Positions 1 through 8,011 of a DNA stretch of 64,000 bases are shown piece after piece. How positions within the stretch are numbered: the first letter of the stretch is position 1; every line of letters starts with the position of its first letter. Location of the stretch: NCBI RefSeq assembly GCF_036689815.1, contig NZ_JBAHUR010000006.1, forward strand, positions 186,001 to 250,000. The letters run 5' to 3'. Origin of the DNA: Magnetovibrio sp. PR-2. Lineage in GTDB: Bacteria > Pseudomonadota > Alphaproteobacteria > Rhodospirillales > Magnetovibrionaceae. The position numbers and the translations under genes are program-made. The notes beneath the pieces are model-generated. The model was not told where the DNA came from. It made no database searches and saw only the letters and a list, made by a program, of their open reading frames with translations.

Positions 1-167
1 TGGTCTTCGCCGGCTTTGGGACACGACCAACTGGCACCGCCACGGGTGCCATAACACTTGGTCTGGCCGGTATCGACCATGGGAAAGGTAAGGCCCGATT
101 GGGCTAGAGAAGGTGTGCAAACACCAGCCGCAGCAAACAGTGCCAACCCAGCCAAAACGGTTTTCAT
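1..167 (-). CDS. Secreted DUF1566-like protein, N-terminal part only
   Basis: Reading leftwards from an ATG at 167, about 55 residues are visible before the window edge cuts the gene. They start with a signal peptide (MKTVLAGLALFAAAG, cleavage probably after SLA). The mature part begins with VDTGQTKCYG and has a second cysteine in SWSCPKAGE. A VDTGQT-x-CYD start with a nearby CP is typical of secreted proteins carrying DUF1566 (Lcl C-terminal) domains, but that domain itself lies outside the window. The gene is co-directional with topA, 64 bp upstream of it being the topA stop. Function is not known; the family link rests on this short stretch only. Confidence 0.55.
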   Translation of the reverse strand, partial: MKTVLAGLALFAAAGVCTPSLAQSGLTFPMVDTGQTKCYGTRGGASWSCPKAGED

Positions 168-231
168 GACGCCTCCCCTGTGTTTCGTCCAGGAGAAGAG
201 TTTGCGTCAACGTTTAGGTGTAGACAAGGCC

Positions 232-2874
232 TTAGCTGGCGGTTTTTTTCTTCGCAGCCGCTTTCTTTTTGGTGGCGGCCTTTTTCTTCGAAGCGGCCTT
301 CTTCTTGGTCGCAGCCTTTTTCTTCGGGGCAGCCTTTTTCTTGGACGCGGCTTTTTTCTTGGCTCCACCTTTGGATTTGGCAGCCAACAGCTCCAACGCT
401 TTTTCCAGCGTCACGTCATCTTTGTCCAAATCTTTGGGCAGGTTGGCCTTGTCGCGACCGTGCGACACGAAGGGCCCCCAACGTCCGATCTTCATCAAAA
501 TCGGTTTTTTGTCGTCCGGGTGTTTGCCCAGTTGCACCGGCGGGGTCTTGCCGCTGTCGGCAATCAAGGCGACCGCGCGGTTGAGACCAACCTCCACCGG
601 ATCGTCTTCTTTGAGCGACACGTACAAGCCCGACCATTGCAGATAGGGGCCGAAGCGACCGATGCCGGCCTGGATCATTTCTTGGTTTTCCGGGTGCAGG
701 CCGATTTTGCGCGGCAGGCTCAACAGACCCAAGGCGCGCTCGAACCCAACCTCGGCAGCGTTTTCACCCATGGGGATGGAGGAGCGCTTGGGCTTGAATT
801 TTTTGTCTTCGGGATCGATTTCACCGCGTTGCACATAGACGCCGTAGGGGCCTTTGCGCACGGTGATTTCCAACCCGGTTTCGGGATCCGTGCCCAAAAC
901 CTTCGGGCCTTTTTCCAGCTCGGCTTGGAACGGATCGGCGTTTTCGCCCGCTTCCGGTGTGACCAACGGGCGGGTGAAACGGCATTCGGGATAGTTGGAA
1001 CAGCCAATGAACGCACCGAACTTGCCCAGCTTCAACGACAAGCGGCCATCGCCACAGGTCGGACATTTGCGCGGATCCGTGTCGCCTTCTTTTTCCGGTT
1101 CGGGGAAAAAGTGCGGCGCCAAGACTTCGTCCAGGGTGTCCAAAACTTCGCGCACGCGCAGCTCTTTGATGCCGTCCACGGCGGCTGAGAAGTTCGACCA
1201 GAAATCCTTCAGCACCGTTTTCCAGTCAATACGTCCGCCGGAAATGTCGTCCAGCTGTTCTTCCAAATCCGCCGTGAAACCGTATTCCACGTAGCGTTCG
1301 AAATAGCTGGTGAGGAACGTGGTCACCACGCGGCCCCGGTCTTCGGGGATGAAGCGGCGTTTGTCCAACGTGACGTAGTTGCGGTCTTGCAGAACCGAAA
1401 TAATCGACGCGTAGGTGGACGGACGCCCAATGCCCAGCTCTTCCAACTTTTTCACCAAGCTCGCTTCCGAAAAACGCGGCGGGGGTTGGGTGAAGTGCTG
1501 TTCAGGCAGGACTTCTTTAAGACCCAATGCCTGGCCTTCGGTCATGTCGGGCAGGATGCGGTCTTCGCTGTCGGACGATTTATCGCTGGCTTCTTGATAG
1601 ACCCGGTAAAAACCGTCGAACGCAATCATGGAGCCCGTGGCGCGCATCACAACGGTGCGCTCGGCCTGGGCAATGTCCACGGCGACTTGGTCCAAAACCA
1701 CCGGTTCCATTTGGCAGGCCACGGTGCGCTTCCAGATCAGCTCATAAAGTTTGAGTTGATCGGCGTCCAAGTGTCCGGCCATTTGTTTGGGATGGCGAAA
1801 GACGTCGGTGGGACGAATGGCTTCGTGGGCCTCTTGCGCGTTTTTAGCCTTTGACTTGAAGACGCGCGGCTGGGCGGGCACATAAGCCTCGCCATAATTC
1901 TTGCCGATGAGCGAGCGCGCAGCCGCCACCGCTTCGCCCGCCAAAGTCACACCGTCGGTCCGCATGTAGGTGATCAGACCAACCGTCTCGCCACCGATGT
2001 TGACACCTTCATACAGGCGCTGGGCGACCTGCATGGTTTTTTTGGCGGAAAAGTGCAGTTTGCGCGACGCGTCTTGTTGCAAGGTCGACGTCATAAACGG
2101 CGGCGGCGGATTGCGCCGCGTCTTTTTCTTTTCGATCTTGGCGACGGAAAACGGTCCCGATTCGATGGCGGCTTTGGCCTTCATGGCTGCGTCTTCGGAG
2201 CCCAAGCTCATCTTGTCGAGCTTTTCGCCGTTCAGATGCGTCAAGTTGGCCGACACCATCACGCCCGAGCCCGTGTCGAATTGACCGGCAACCGACCAGT
2301 ATTCTTGCGGCCTGAACGCTTCGATTTCGGTTTCGCGTTCGCAAATGATGCGCAGGGCCACCGATTGCACGCGTCCTGCCGAGCGGGACCCCGGAAGCTT
2401 GCGCCACAAAACCGGGCTCAGCGTAAAGCCGACCAAATAATCCAGCGCGCGGCGCGCCATGTAGGCGTCGACCAGCTCGTCGTCCAGCTCGCGCGGCTGA
2501 TTGAAGGCTTCTTGGATGGCGGCTTTGGTGATTTCGTTGAAAACGACGCGTTTGACGTCTTTGTCTTTGAGAAGCTTTTTCTTCTCCAACACTTCGCGCA
2601 CGTGCCAGGCGATGGCTTCCCCTTCGCGATCCGGGTCAGTGGCGAGGTACAAACCGTCCGCGCCCTTCATGGCGTCGGCGATTTCCTTGACTTGTTTGGC
2701 GGACCGTCCATCGATTTCCCAATCCATGGCGAAGTCTTCATCCGGGCGCACGGAACCGTCCTTCGACGGAAGGTCGCGGATGTGACCATAGCTGGCGAGA
2801 ACCTTGTAATCGTTTCCAAGGTATTTGTTGATGGTTTTGGCCTTTGCAGGCGATTCAACGACGACGACGTGCAT
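232..2874 (-). CDS. topA: DNA topoisomerase I
   Basis: Type IA topoisomerase that relaxes negative supercoils through a covalent 5'-phosphotyrosine. The Toprim domain shows VVVESPAKAK at residues 3-12 and the metal site DPDREGEAIAW at 80-90. The catalytic tyrosine is Y303 in GLITYMRTDG. A four-cysteine zinc finger (CPTCGDG then CSNYPEC) starts near residue 604, followed by degenerate topoisomerase C-terminal repeats. Residues from about 835 to 880 form a lysine/alanine tail built of KKKAA-type repeats, probably for DNA binding. The length (880 aa) is normal for alphaproteobacteria. It follows dprA after 34 bp in the same direction, a common order in this class. Confidence 0.97.
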   Translation of the reverse strand: MHVVVVESPAKAKTINKYLGNDYKVLASYGHIRDLPSKDGSVRPDEDFAMDWEIDGRSAKQVKEIADAMKGADGLYLATDPDREGEAIAWHVREVLEKKKLLKDKDVKRVVFNEITKAAIQEAFNQPRELDDELVDAYMARRALDYLVGFTLSPVLWRKLPGSRSAGRVQSVALRIICERETEIEAFRPQEYWSVAGQFDTGSGVMVSANLTHLNGEKLDKMSLGSEDAAMKAKAAIESGPFSVAKIEKKKTRRNPPPPFMTSTLQQDASRKLHFSAKKTMQVAQRLYEGVNIGGETVGLITYMRTDGVTLAGEAVAAARSLIGKNYGEAYVPAQPRVFKSKAKNAQEAHEAIRPTDVFRHPKQMAGHLDADQLKLYELIWKRTVACQMEPVVLDQVAVDIAQAERTVVMRATGSMIAFDGFYRVYQEASDKSSDSEDRILPDMTEGQALGLKEVLPEQHFTQPPPRFSEASLVKKLEELGIGRPSTYASIISVLQDRNYVTLDKRRFIPEDRGRVVTTFLTSYFERYVEYGFTADLEEQLDDISGGRIDWKTVLKDFWSNFSAAVDGIKELRVREVLDTLDEVLAPHFFPEPEKEGDTDPRKCPTCGDGRLSLKLGKFGAFIGCSNYPECRFTRPLVTPEAGENADPFQAELEKGPKVLGTDPETGLEITVRKGPYGVYVQRGEIDPEDKKFKPKRSSIPMGENAAEVGFERALGLLSLPRKIGLHPENQEMIQAGIGRFGPYLQWSGLYVSLKEDDPVEVGLNRAVALIADSGKTPPVQLGKHPDDKKPILMKIGRWGPFVSHGRDKANLPKDLDKDDVTLEKALELLAAKSKGGAKKKAASKKKAAPKKKAATKKKAASKKKAATKKKAAAKKKTAS

Positions 2875-2908
2875 TCAGTCCCCAAACGTACATGCTGTGT
2901 TGACACTA

Positions 2909-4012
2909 TTATATAAGTGACACCCGGTTACCGGGATGGCGTTCCAAGCGGCCCGCGAGCTCCAATTCCAAGAGCACCAGCGACACCGCCGAAGGGGAGA
3001 ATTGGCAGCTACGAACGATTTCGTCAACTGTTACTGGCGATGGGGATAACATTTCTTGAACCGTTGAGCGGGCTTGATCGACTTCTTTCTCATCCACACG
3101 CTCGGGTTTTTGTTGTTGAAAATCCAATGACTTAGGTTCGGATAATGGACTGCTGAGTATGGGTCTGAGGACCTCCAAAATATCTTCTGCATTTTGTGTG
3201 AGGTTCGCACCGTCTTGGATCAATTTGTTGCACCCAACGGCACGCGGATCGTTTGGGCTACCCGGAACCGCGAACACTTCCCGGCCTTGTTCGAGCGCCA
3301 TGCGCGCGGTGATGAGCGAGCCGGATTTCAACGACGCTTCCACCACCAAAGTGCCCCGCGCCATACCGGAAATGATGCGGTTGCGTCTGGGAAAATGGCG
3401 GGCTTGGGGTTTGGTGCCCAGAGGGACCTCGGAGATTACGGTGCCGCGTTCTGTCAGCTCTTGATAAAGTGCCGCGTTTTCCTTGGGATACACCACATCC
3501 ACACCGCCGCCCAACACGGCCACGGTGCCGCTGTCCATGGCGCCTTCATGCGCTGCCGCGTCCAGCCCGCGCGCCATGCCCGAGACAATGCACAGCCCCG
3601 CAAGGCCCAGGTCGGCGGATATACGCCGGGCGAAGTTCTTGCCGTTCAGCGAAGAATTGCGCGCCCCCACCACGGCAATGGCGCGTTTTTTTAGAAGATG
3701 TGTGTGACCCAAGACCGAGAGCAACGGCGGCCCGTCTTCGACTTGGGAAAGCAGGGGCGGGAAATGCTCGTGGGTCTGGATCAGCATCTGACCGCCGAGC
3801 TTGTCCAGCGCTTCCAACTCGCGCTCCGCTTCGGCTTTGGGAAACGCTTTAAATGTCTTCGCCCCGCCACGCTTGGCCATGTCCGGCAAAGCGTTCAGGG
3901 CAGCTTTGGCCGTGCCGAAGCGTTCCATCAGTTTGTAAAACGTGATGGGCCCGACGTTTTGGCTGCGGAATAGGCGAAGCCAATTCAGGGTTTCATTTTT
4001 CGGTTGAGGCAT
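2909..4012 (-). CDS. dprA: DNA-processing protein DprA
   Basis: Single-strand DNA-binding protein that loads RecA during natural transformation. The central Rossmann-like DprA/Smf domain is clear: AVVGARNSS, then IVSGMARGLDAAAH, then AVLGGGVDVVYP and PRRNRIISGMA. A C-terminal winged helix (about residues 300-367, ending GRLERHPGNRVSLI) matches the DprA_WH module of longer family members. It begins with ATG at 4012 and lies just upstream of topA in the same direction; plsY, pyrC and pyrB sit further upstream. No competence genes are seen nearby, so actual transformability cannot be judged. Confidence 0.95.
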   Translation of the reverse strand: MPQPKNETLNWLRLFRSQNVGPITFYKLMERFGTAKAALNALPDMAKRGGAKTFKAFPKAEAERELEALDKLGGQMLIQTHEHFPPLLSQVEDGPPLLSVLGHTHLLKKRAIAVVGARNSSLNGKNFARRISADLGLAGLCIVSGMARGLDAAAHEGAMDSGTVAVLGGGVDVVYPKENAALYQELTERGTVISEVPLGTKPQARHFPRRNRIISGMARGTLVVEASLKSGSLITARMALEQGREVFAVPGSPNDPRAVGCNKLIQDGANLTQNAEDILEVLRPILSSPLSEPKSLDFQQQKPERVDEKEVDQARSTVQEMLSPSPVTVDEIVRSCQFSPSAVSLVLLELELAGRLERHPGNRVSLI

Positions 4013-4143
4013 AAATACAAGCTCTTCTTATGGTCGAGTTAGAGTGCTGTATTCTATGCGTGTGGTCAAGGCCGTCTTGGTTGCAGGCGGGGCTGTGCAT
4101 CGCTATTACACAACCTTCATAAGCTTTTGATAGTGTTTGCCTT

Positions 4144-4362
4144 ATGCAATCGCGGTTGCTCTGTACCGATATGGACCGCGCGCTCATCTCCAATGGGTGT
4201 CATGCGGAAAGCCCGCGCGTGCGTGAGCTGGTTTCACGTTTTGTCCGCTGTCCGGATGTGTCGTTGGCGTACGTGACCGGACGTCATCTGGAGCTTGTGC
4301 AAAGCGCCATAGTCGAAGACGCGTTCGAGTTTATGGATCACTGGGACTACGCCGAGGCTTAG
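4144..4362 (+). pseudogene. Truncated HAD sucrose-phosphatase-like fragment
   Basis: The 72-residue reading frame starts LLCTDMDRALISNG and continues to LAYVTGRHLELVQSAI. This is the N-terminal motif I region of sucrose-phosphatase-type HAD hydrolases, where the DxD nucleophile motif is followed by a YVTGR stretch. Full-length relatives are about 250 residues or more; here homology stops after roughly 55 residues and the frame ends at 4362. The remaining catalytic motifs are absent, so it cannot be an active phosphatase. Its 3' end overlaps the opposite-strand gene at 4331-4777, which suggests a deletion removed the rest. Confidence 0.6.
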
Positions 4363-4777
4363 ATGAAGACTGACGTTTTTTCCACAGCGTGTAAATTGTG
4401 AGCGATATTGCAAACGGATAGGAGACGAGAATGCCGAGCATGGGCATTGCGGAAAAAATCGTCAGTAGGGAATAAGGTGTTTCGTTACTGAAAGGGCTAA
4501 ATACCGGCCATTTATTCCGCCATTGCAAATGTAGAGCGCTGGCTGTTGCGGCAGTGCCGAGAAAGAAGATCCAAAATCCTGCCATCCCCTCTTCTAAAAC
4601 TTTGAGTTCAGGGATTCTTTGGCTCAACCCCCAATAGGCTGTGAGAAATGCAGGGAAGATTGATATCAAGAACCCATTTCGGGCTCGCCCGACGCCAGCG
4701 GCGCAGATCAAGACATAGGGGGGAGTATAAACCAAATAGCCAAGCGACAATTGAAGGAAGACTTGTTTTTCAAACAT
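4331..4777 (-). CDS. Small multi-pass membrane protein, unknown function
   Basis: A 148-residue protein with about four hydrophobic segments (around residues 9-28, 35-52, 66-84 and 103-127) and a basic C-terminal tail (KKRQSSSKPRRSP). I do not recognise the family. It starts at ATG 4777 with a weak AGGG about nine bases upstream. It lies between plsY and the HAD fragment, is co-directional with plsY, and overlaps the fragment's end by 32 bp. Its base composition is more AT-rich than plsY, which may mean it came in with the rearrangement that truncated the HAD gene. Confidence 0.6.
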   Translation of the reverse strand: MFEKQVFLQLSLGYLVYTPPYVLICAAGVGRARNGFLISIFPAFLTAYWGLSQRIPELKVLEEGMAGFWIFFLGTAATASALHLQWRNKWPVFSPFSNETPYSLLTIFSAMPMLGILVSYPFAISLTIYTLWKKRQSSSKPRRSPSDP

Positions 4778-4808
4778 CTAAATGGACCCTGTAGCATTTG
4801 AATAGTGG

Positions 4809-5417
4809 CTATTTGTCTTTCTTCTTCCCAATCTTACTCTCTTCCCCTTTGAGCAGCCGCCGGATGTTTTGATGGTGGCGTACCCAGGCGAGCAGCCCCA
4901 ATAGCCCCGCCATCACGGCGTGCTGGGGGGTGTCGAGGTAATACGAGTAAATCGGAGCGGCACCCAGCGCGATGAGGGCGGCCAGGGAGCTGTAGCGGAA
5001 GATGGCCGCCGTGGCGATCCACGTGGCGATGGCGGCGAGGCCGACGGGCCAGGCTGTTGCCGTCAAAACACCAAGCGTCGTCGCGACGCCTTTGCCGCCT
5101 TTGAATTTCAGCCAGACGGGGAAGTTGTGGCCCATGACGGCCCAAAAGCCTGCGGCGAGCATGGCAAACGGCTCGGCGGTCAGCAGGTATGTGATGCCCA
5201 CCGCAATGGCACCCTTGCCGATGTCCAACACCAGCGTCAGGAATGCTGCAAACTTGTTGCCCGTGCGCAAAACGTTGGTGGCGCCGATGTTGCCGGACCC
5301 GATCTGGCGCAGATCGCCCAGGCCGAACAGTTTGGCGATAACGATGCCGAAGGGCACCGAGCCCAACAGATAGCCGCCAATGCCTGCAAGCGCGTGAATG
5401 GTGAACATGTCGTCCAT
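4809..5417 (-). CDS. plsY: Glycerol-3-phosphate acyltransferase PlsY
   Basis: Inner-membrane enzyme that acylates glycerol-3-phosphate from acyl-phosphate, the first step of phospholipid synthesis. The three family signatures are present: GSVPFG near residue 19, GSGNIGATNVLR near 38-49, and KGGKGVATTLG near 108. The 202-residue length and about five membrane segments fit the family. The C-terminus is lysine-rich (KIGKKKDK). A palindromic dispersed repeat separates it from pyrC upstream, so it may have its own promoter despite the conserved pyrB-pyrC-plsY order. Confidence 0.96.
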   Translation of the reverse strand: MDDMFTIHALAGIGGYLLGSVPFGIVIAKLFGLGDLRQIGSGNIGATNVLRTGNKFAAFLTLVLDIGKGAIAVGITYLLTAEPFAMLAAGFWAVMGHNFPVWLKFKGGKGVATTLGVLTATAWPVGLAAIATWIATAAIFRYSSLAALIALGAAPIYSYYLDTPQHAVMAGLLGLLAWVRHHQNIRRLLKGEESKIGKKKDK

Positions 5418-5445
5418 ATAGGTGGTCCTGCTTTACTTCTTTTTT

Positions 5446-5551
5446 CGTCGCTCCTGCGAAGGCAGGAGCCTATGGGCCTCACGGTGCGGTGTCTCTCTCA
5501 ATCATGTCGTAGCACGCACCCATGGACCCCGGATCAAGTCCGGGGTGACGG
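5446..5551. repeat. Dispersed palindromic intergenic repeat, copy 1
   Basis: The plsY-pyrC gap contains a hairpin-forming unit: CTCCTGCGAAGGCAGGAG at one end and ACCCCGGATCAAGTCCGGGG at the other. The same unit in the opposite orientation lies at 17593-17679. Units of this kind (CCCGGACTTGATCCGGGG plus an inverted TCCTGCCTTCGCAGGA-like end) are widespread in alphaproteobacterial intergenic regions. Confidence 0.75.
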
Positions 5552-5595
5552 TGTGTGTACTCTGTGCCCGCAGTGGTGAAAAATTACAGCACCAA

Positions 5596-6894
5596 TCAGC
5601 CATCCAAGTCAAAGACCAAACGGCCATCGATGATGGTTTTCAGCACGCGGCCTTGCACCGGGCGGCCGTCGAACGGCGTGTTTTTGGCTTTGGAGATCAA
5701 GACCTGCTCGGTCACTTTCCAGCCGCGTTCGGCATCGAAGACGATGAAGTCGGCCGCCGCCCCGGCCTTCAAGCGGCCTGCGGACAGGCCCAGCAATTCC
5801 GCCGGGTGTTGGGTGATGAGCCCTAAGGCCTCCAACAAATTCAGATGTCCGTTGTGCACCAGCTCCAACGTGATGGCCAGCAGCGTTTCCATGCCGAGGC
5901 CACCATAAGCCGCGTCGGCGAAGGGCAGGCGTTTCATGTCTTCGCTTTTGGGGGTGTGGTCGGAGGCAATGGCATCAATGGTGCCGTCTTTGAGCCCAAC
6001 GATGATGGCTTCACGGTCCGCTTCGGCGCGCAGCGGCGGCGTGAGTTTGGCAAAGGTGCGATAGTCGCCCACAGCCGTTTCGTTCAGGGCGAAGTACGGC
6101 GGGGCCGTGTCGCAGGTGACCGAAATGCCTTTGTCTTTGGCCGCGCGGATCAAGTCCAAGCTCTCAGCGGTTGAGACGTGGGCAAAGTGCAGCCGCCCGC
6201 CGGTCATTTCAGCCAAGCGCAAATCGCGCTCGATAATGATCAGCTCGGCTTCTTTGGGAATACCGGTGAGGCCCAACCGCGTCGCGGTCTCGCCTTCGTT
6301 CATCACGCCCTCTTCGGCCAAGGTGGGCTCTTCAGGGTGTTGGATCAACATCAGGCCGTATGTGGAGGCATAGCTCAAAGCTTGCGCCATGGTGCGCGCG
6401 TTGGGCACGGCCAGGGTGCCATCAGTAAAGCCAAGTGCGCCGGAGTTCGACAGCAAGCCCATCTCGGCCAGCTCCTGGCCTTTAAGCTCTTTGGTTAGGG
6501 CACCGTAGGGATACACTTTGGTGAGCCCCGCACGCCGTGCGGCGCGGGCAATGAATTCCACGACCGATCGGTCATCAACGACGGGCGTGGTGTTGGGCTG
6601 ACACACCGCCGTGGTGACACCGCCGGCGACTGCCGACGCACCGACGTTGTCGAAATCTTTGCCGCTGATCTGAATGCGCATGTCGACCAAGCCCGGGGCC
6701 AAGCACTGGCCTTGGCAGTCGACGATGGCGGCGTCTTCGGGCACGCCGTCTTCGAACAGGCCTGCACCGACTTCGGCGATAAACTCACCGTCGGTCAGCA
6801 CGCCCCCCTTGGCGTCCAGACCCGTGGTGGGGTCGAGCAAGCGGGCATTGACGAAGGCGGTTTTGCCGTGGGCTTGGGGAAGTTTTTGGATCAT
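5596..6894 (-). CDS. pyrC: Dihydroorotase-like protein, probably the non-catalytic PyrB partner
   Basis: Member of the dihydroorotase/amidohydrolase superfamily (432 aa) translationally coupled to pyrB: its ATG overlaps the pyrB stop as ATGA. The later motifs are recognisable: LHFAHVST near the middle and [14 protein letters not shown] with the usual catalytic aspartate. The first metal-binding motif is not. Active enzymes have DxHxH after the first strand, whereas this protein reads [14 protein letters not shown] with no histidine. PyrB-linked homologues lacking this motif, such as PyrC' of Pseudomonas, are inactive and hold aspartate carbamoyltransferase together. By inference this protein is structural and another dihydroorotase exists elsewhere, but annotation pipelines will call it pyrC. 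Confidence 0.85.
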   Translation of the reverse strand: MIQKLPQAHGKTAFVNARLLDPTTGLDAKGGVLTDGEFIAEVGAGLFEDGVPEDAAIVDCQGQCLAPGLVDMRIQISGKDFDNVGASAVAGGVTTAVCQPNTTPVVDDRSVVEFIARAARRAGLTKVYPYGALTKELKGQELAEMGLLSNSGALGFTDGTLAVPNARTMAQALSYASTYGLMLIQHPEEPTLAEEGVMNEGETATRLGLTGIPKEAELIIIERDLRLAEMTGGRLHFAHVSTAESLDLIRAAKDKGISVTCDTAPPYFALNETAVGDYRTFAKLTPPLRAEADREAIIVGLKDGTIDAIASDHTPKSEDMKRLPFADAAYGGLGMETLLAITLELVHNGHLNLLEALGLITQHPAELLGLSAGRLKAGAAADFIVFDAERGWKVTEQVLISKAKNTPFDGRPVQGRVLKTIIDGRLVFDLDG

Positions 6895-7886
6895 GCTTCA
6901 CCCTCCGCGTCTAAAACTTCGGGAGACGGTGCGGCCTTGTCGTTGTTGAGGCTCAACACTTCCAAGCACGCCATGCGCACGGCGACGCCCATCTCCACCT
7001 GTTCGCGAATGGCGGAGCGGCCAATGTCGTCGGCGACGTCCGACGCGATCTCCACACCGCGGTTCATGGGGCCGGGATGCATGATCAAGGCGTCGGGCTT
7101 CGCGGCTTCCAGCTTGGCGTAGTCGAGACCAAAGAAGTGATAGTATTCGCGCATGGTGGGGAAGAAATTGCTTTTCATGCGCTCCATTTGAAGGCGCAGC
7201 ATCATGACGATGTCGCAATCTTTGAGCCCCGCTTTCATGTCATGAAAGACTTCAACGCCCAGCCGTTCCGCGTCGGCGGGCAGCAGCGTTTTGGGTGCGA
7301 TCAAACGCACACGCGCGCCCATGATGTTGAGCAAATGAATGTTGGACCGCGCGACGCGCGAATGCAGAATGTCGCCGCAGATGGCAACCTGCAGGCCGTC
7401 CAAATGCCCCTTGCGGCGGCGAATGGTCAGCGCGTCCAGCAAAGCCTGGGTCGGGTGTTCGTGGCGTCCATCGCCCGCGTTGACCACAGCGCAGTTGACC
7501 TTTTCCGACAGCAGCTTCACCGCACCGGAACCCGCATGGCGCACCACCAAAACGTCGGGGTGCATGGCGTTCAGCGTCATGGCGGTATCGATCAAGGTCT
7601 CGCCCTTTTTGACCGAGCTCGTCGCCACCGACATGTTGACCACATCCGCGCCCAAACGCTTGGCGGCCAGCTCAAAAGACGTGCGCGTGCGCGTGCTGTC
7701 TTCGTAGAACAGGTTCATGATGGTGTGGCCCGCAAGGGTCTCGAGCTTCCCGCCGACGGACCGGTTCAGCTCGACATACTCGTCGGCGCGATCCAAAAGC
7801 AGTGAAATATCAACGGGGGAAAGGCCTTCGATGCCCAATAAATGGCGCTTGGGAAATACAGACGAATCAAAGGACATATTTGACAT
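6891..7886 (-). CDS. pyrB: Aspartate carbamoyltransferase catalytic subunit
   Basis: Catalyses carbamoyl phosphate plus L-aspartate to N-carbamoyl-aspartate, the committed step of pyrimidine synthesis. The carbamoyl-phosphate site [12 protein letters not shown] starts at residue 61, [10 protein letters not shown] lies mid-protein, and the C-terminal domain has [12 protein letters not shown]. An in-frame ATG at 7964 would add 26 unrelated residues ([10 protein letters not shown] and on); the ATG at 7886 (MSNMSFDSS) gives the normal length of 331 aa and is preferred. It overlaps pyrC by four bases. No regulatory pyrI subunit is seen. Confidence 0.96.
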   Translation of the reverse strand: MSNMSFDSSVFPKRHLLGIEGLSPVDISLLLDRADEYVELNRSVGGKLETLAGHTIMNLFYEDSTRTRTSFELAAKRLGADVVNMSVATSSVKKGETLIDTAMTLNAMHPDVLVVRHAGSGAVKLLSEKVNCAVVNAGDGRHEHPTQALLDALTIRRRKGHLDGLQVAICGDILHSRVARSNIHLLNIMGARVRLIAPKTLLPADAERLGVEVFHDMKAGLKDCDIVMMLRLQMERMKSNFFPTMREYYHFFGLDYAKLEAAKPDALIMHPGPMNRGVEIASDVADDIGRSAIREQVEMGVAVRMACLEVLSLNNDKAAPSPEVLDAEGEA

Positions 7887-8011
7887 GGCCCGCACTATAC
7901 GCCCACCCGTTTTGGGGTGCAAGTGGCTGAAAACGCCACGGTGTTGATAAATGTTGCCGTGCACGCTTTGGGGGTATTATGATCATCTCAATCAAAAATG
8001 AGGGGATGGGT

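Noticed and set aside
58-2916. Long plus-strand frames across topA (58-1188, 2053-2916 and others)
   Set aside because: Antisense shadows of topA; the FFLRSRFLF-type repeats are just the reverse of its lysine-rich tail.
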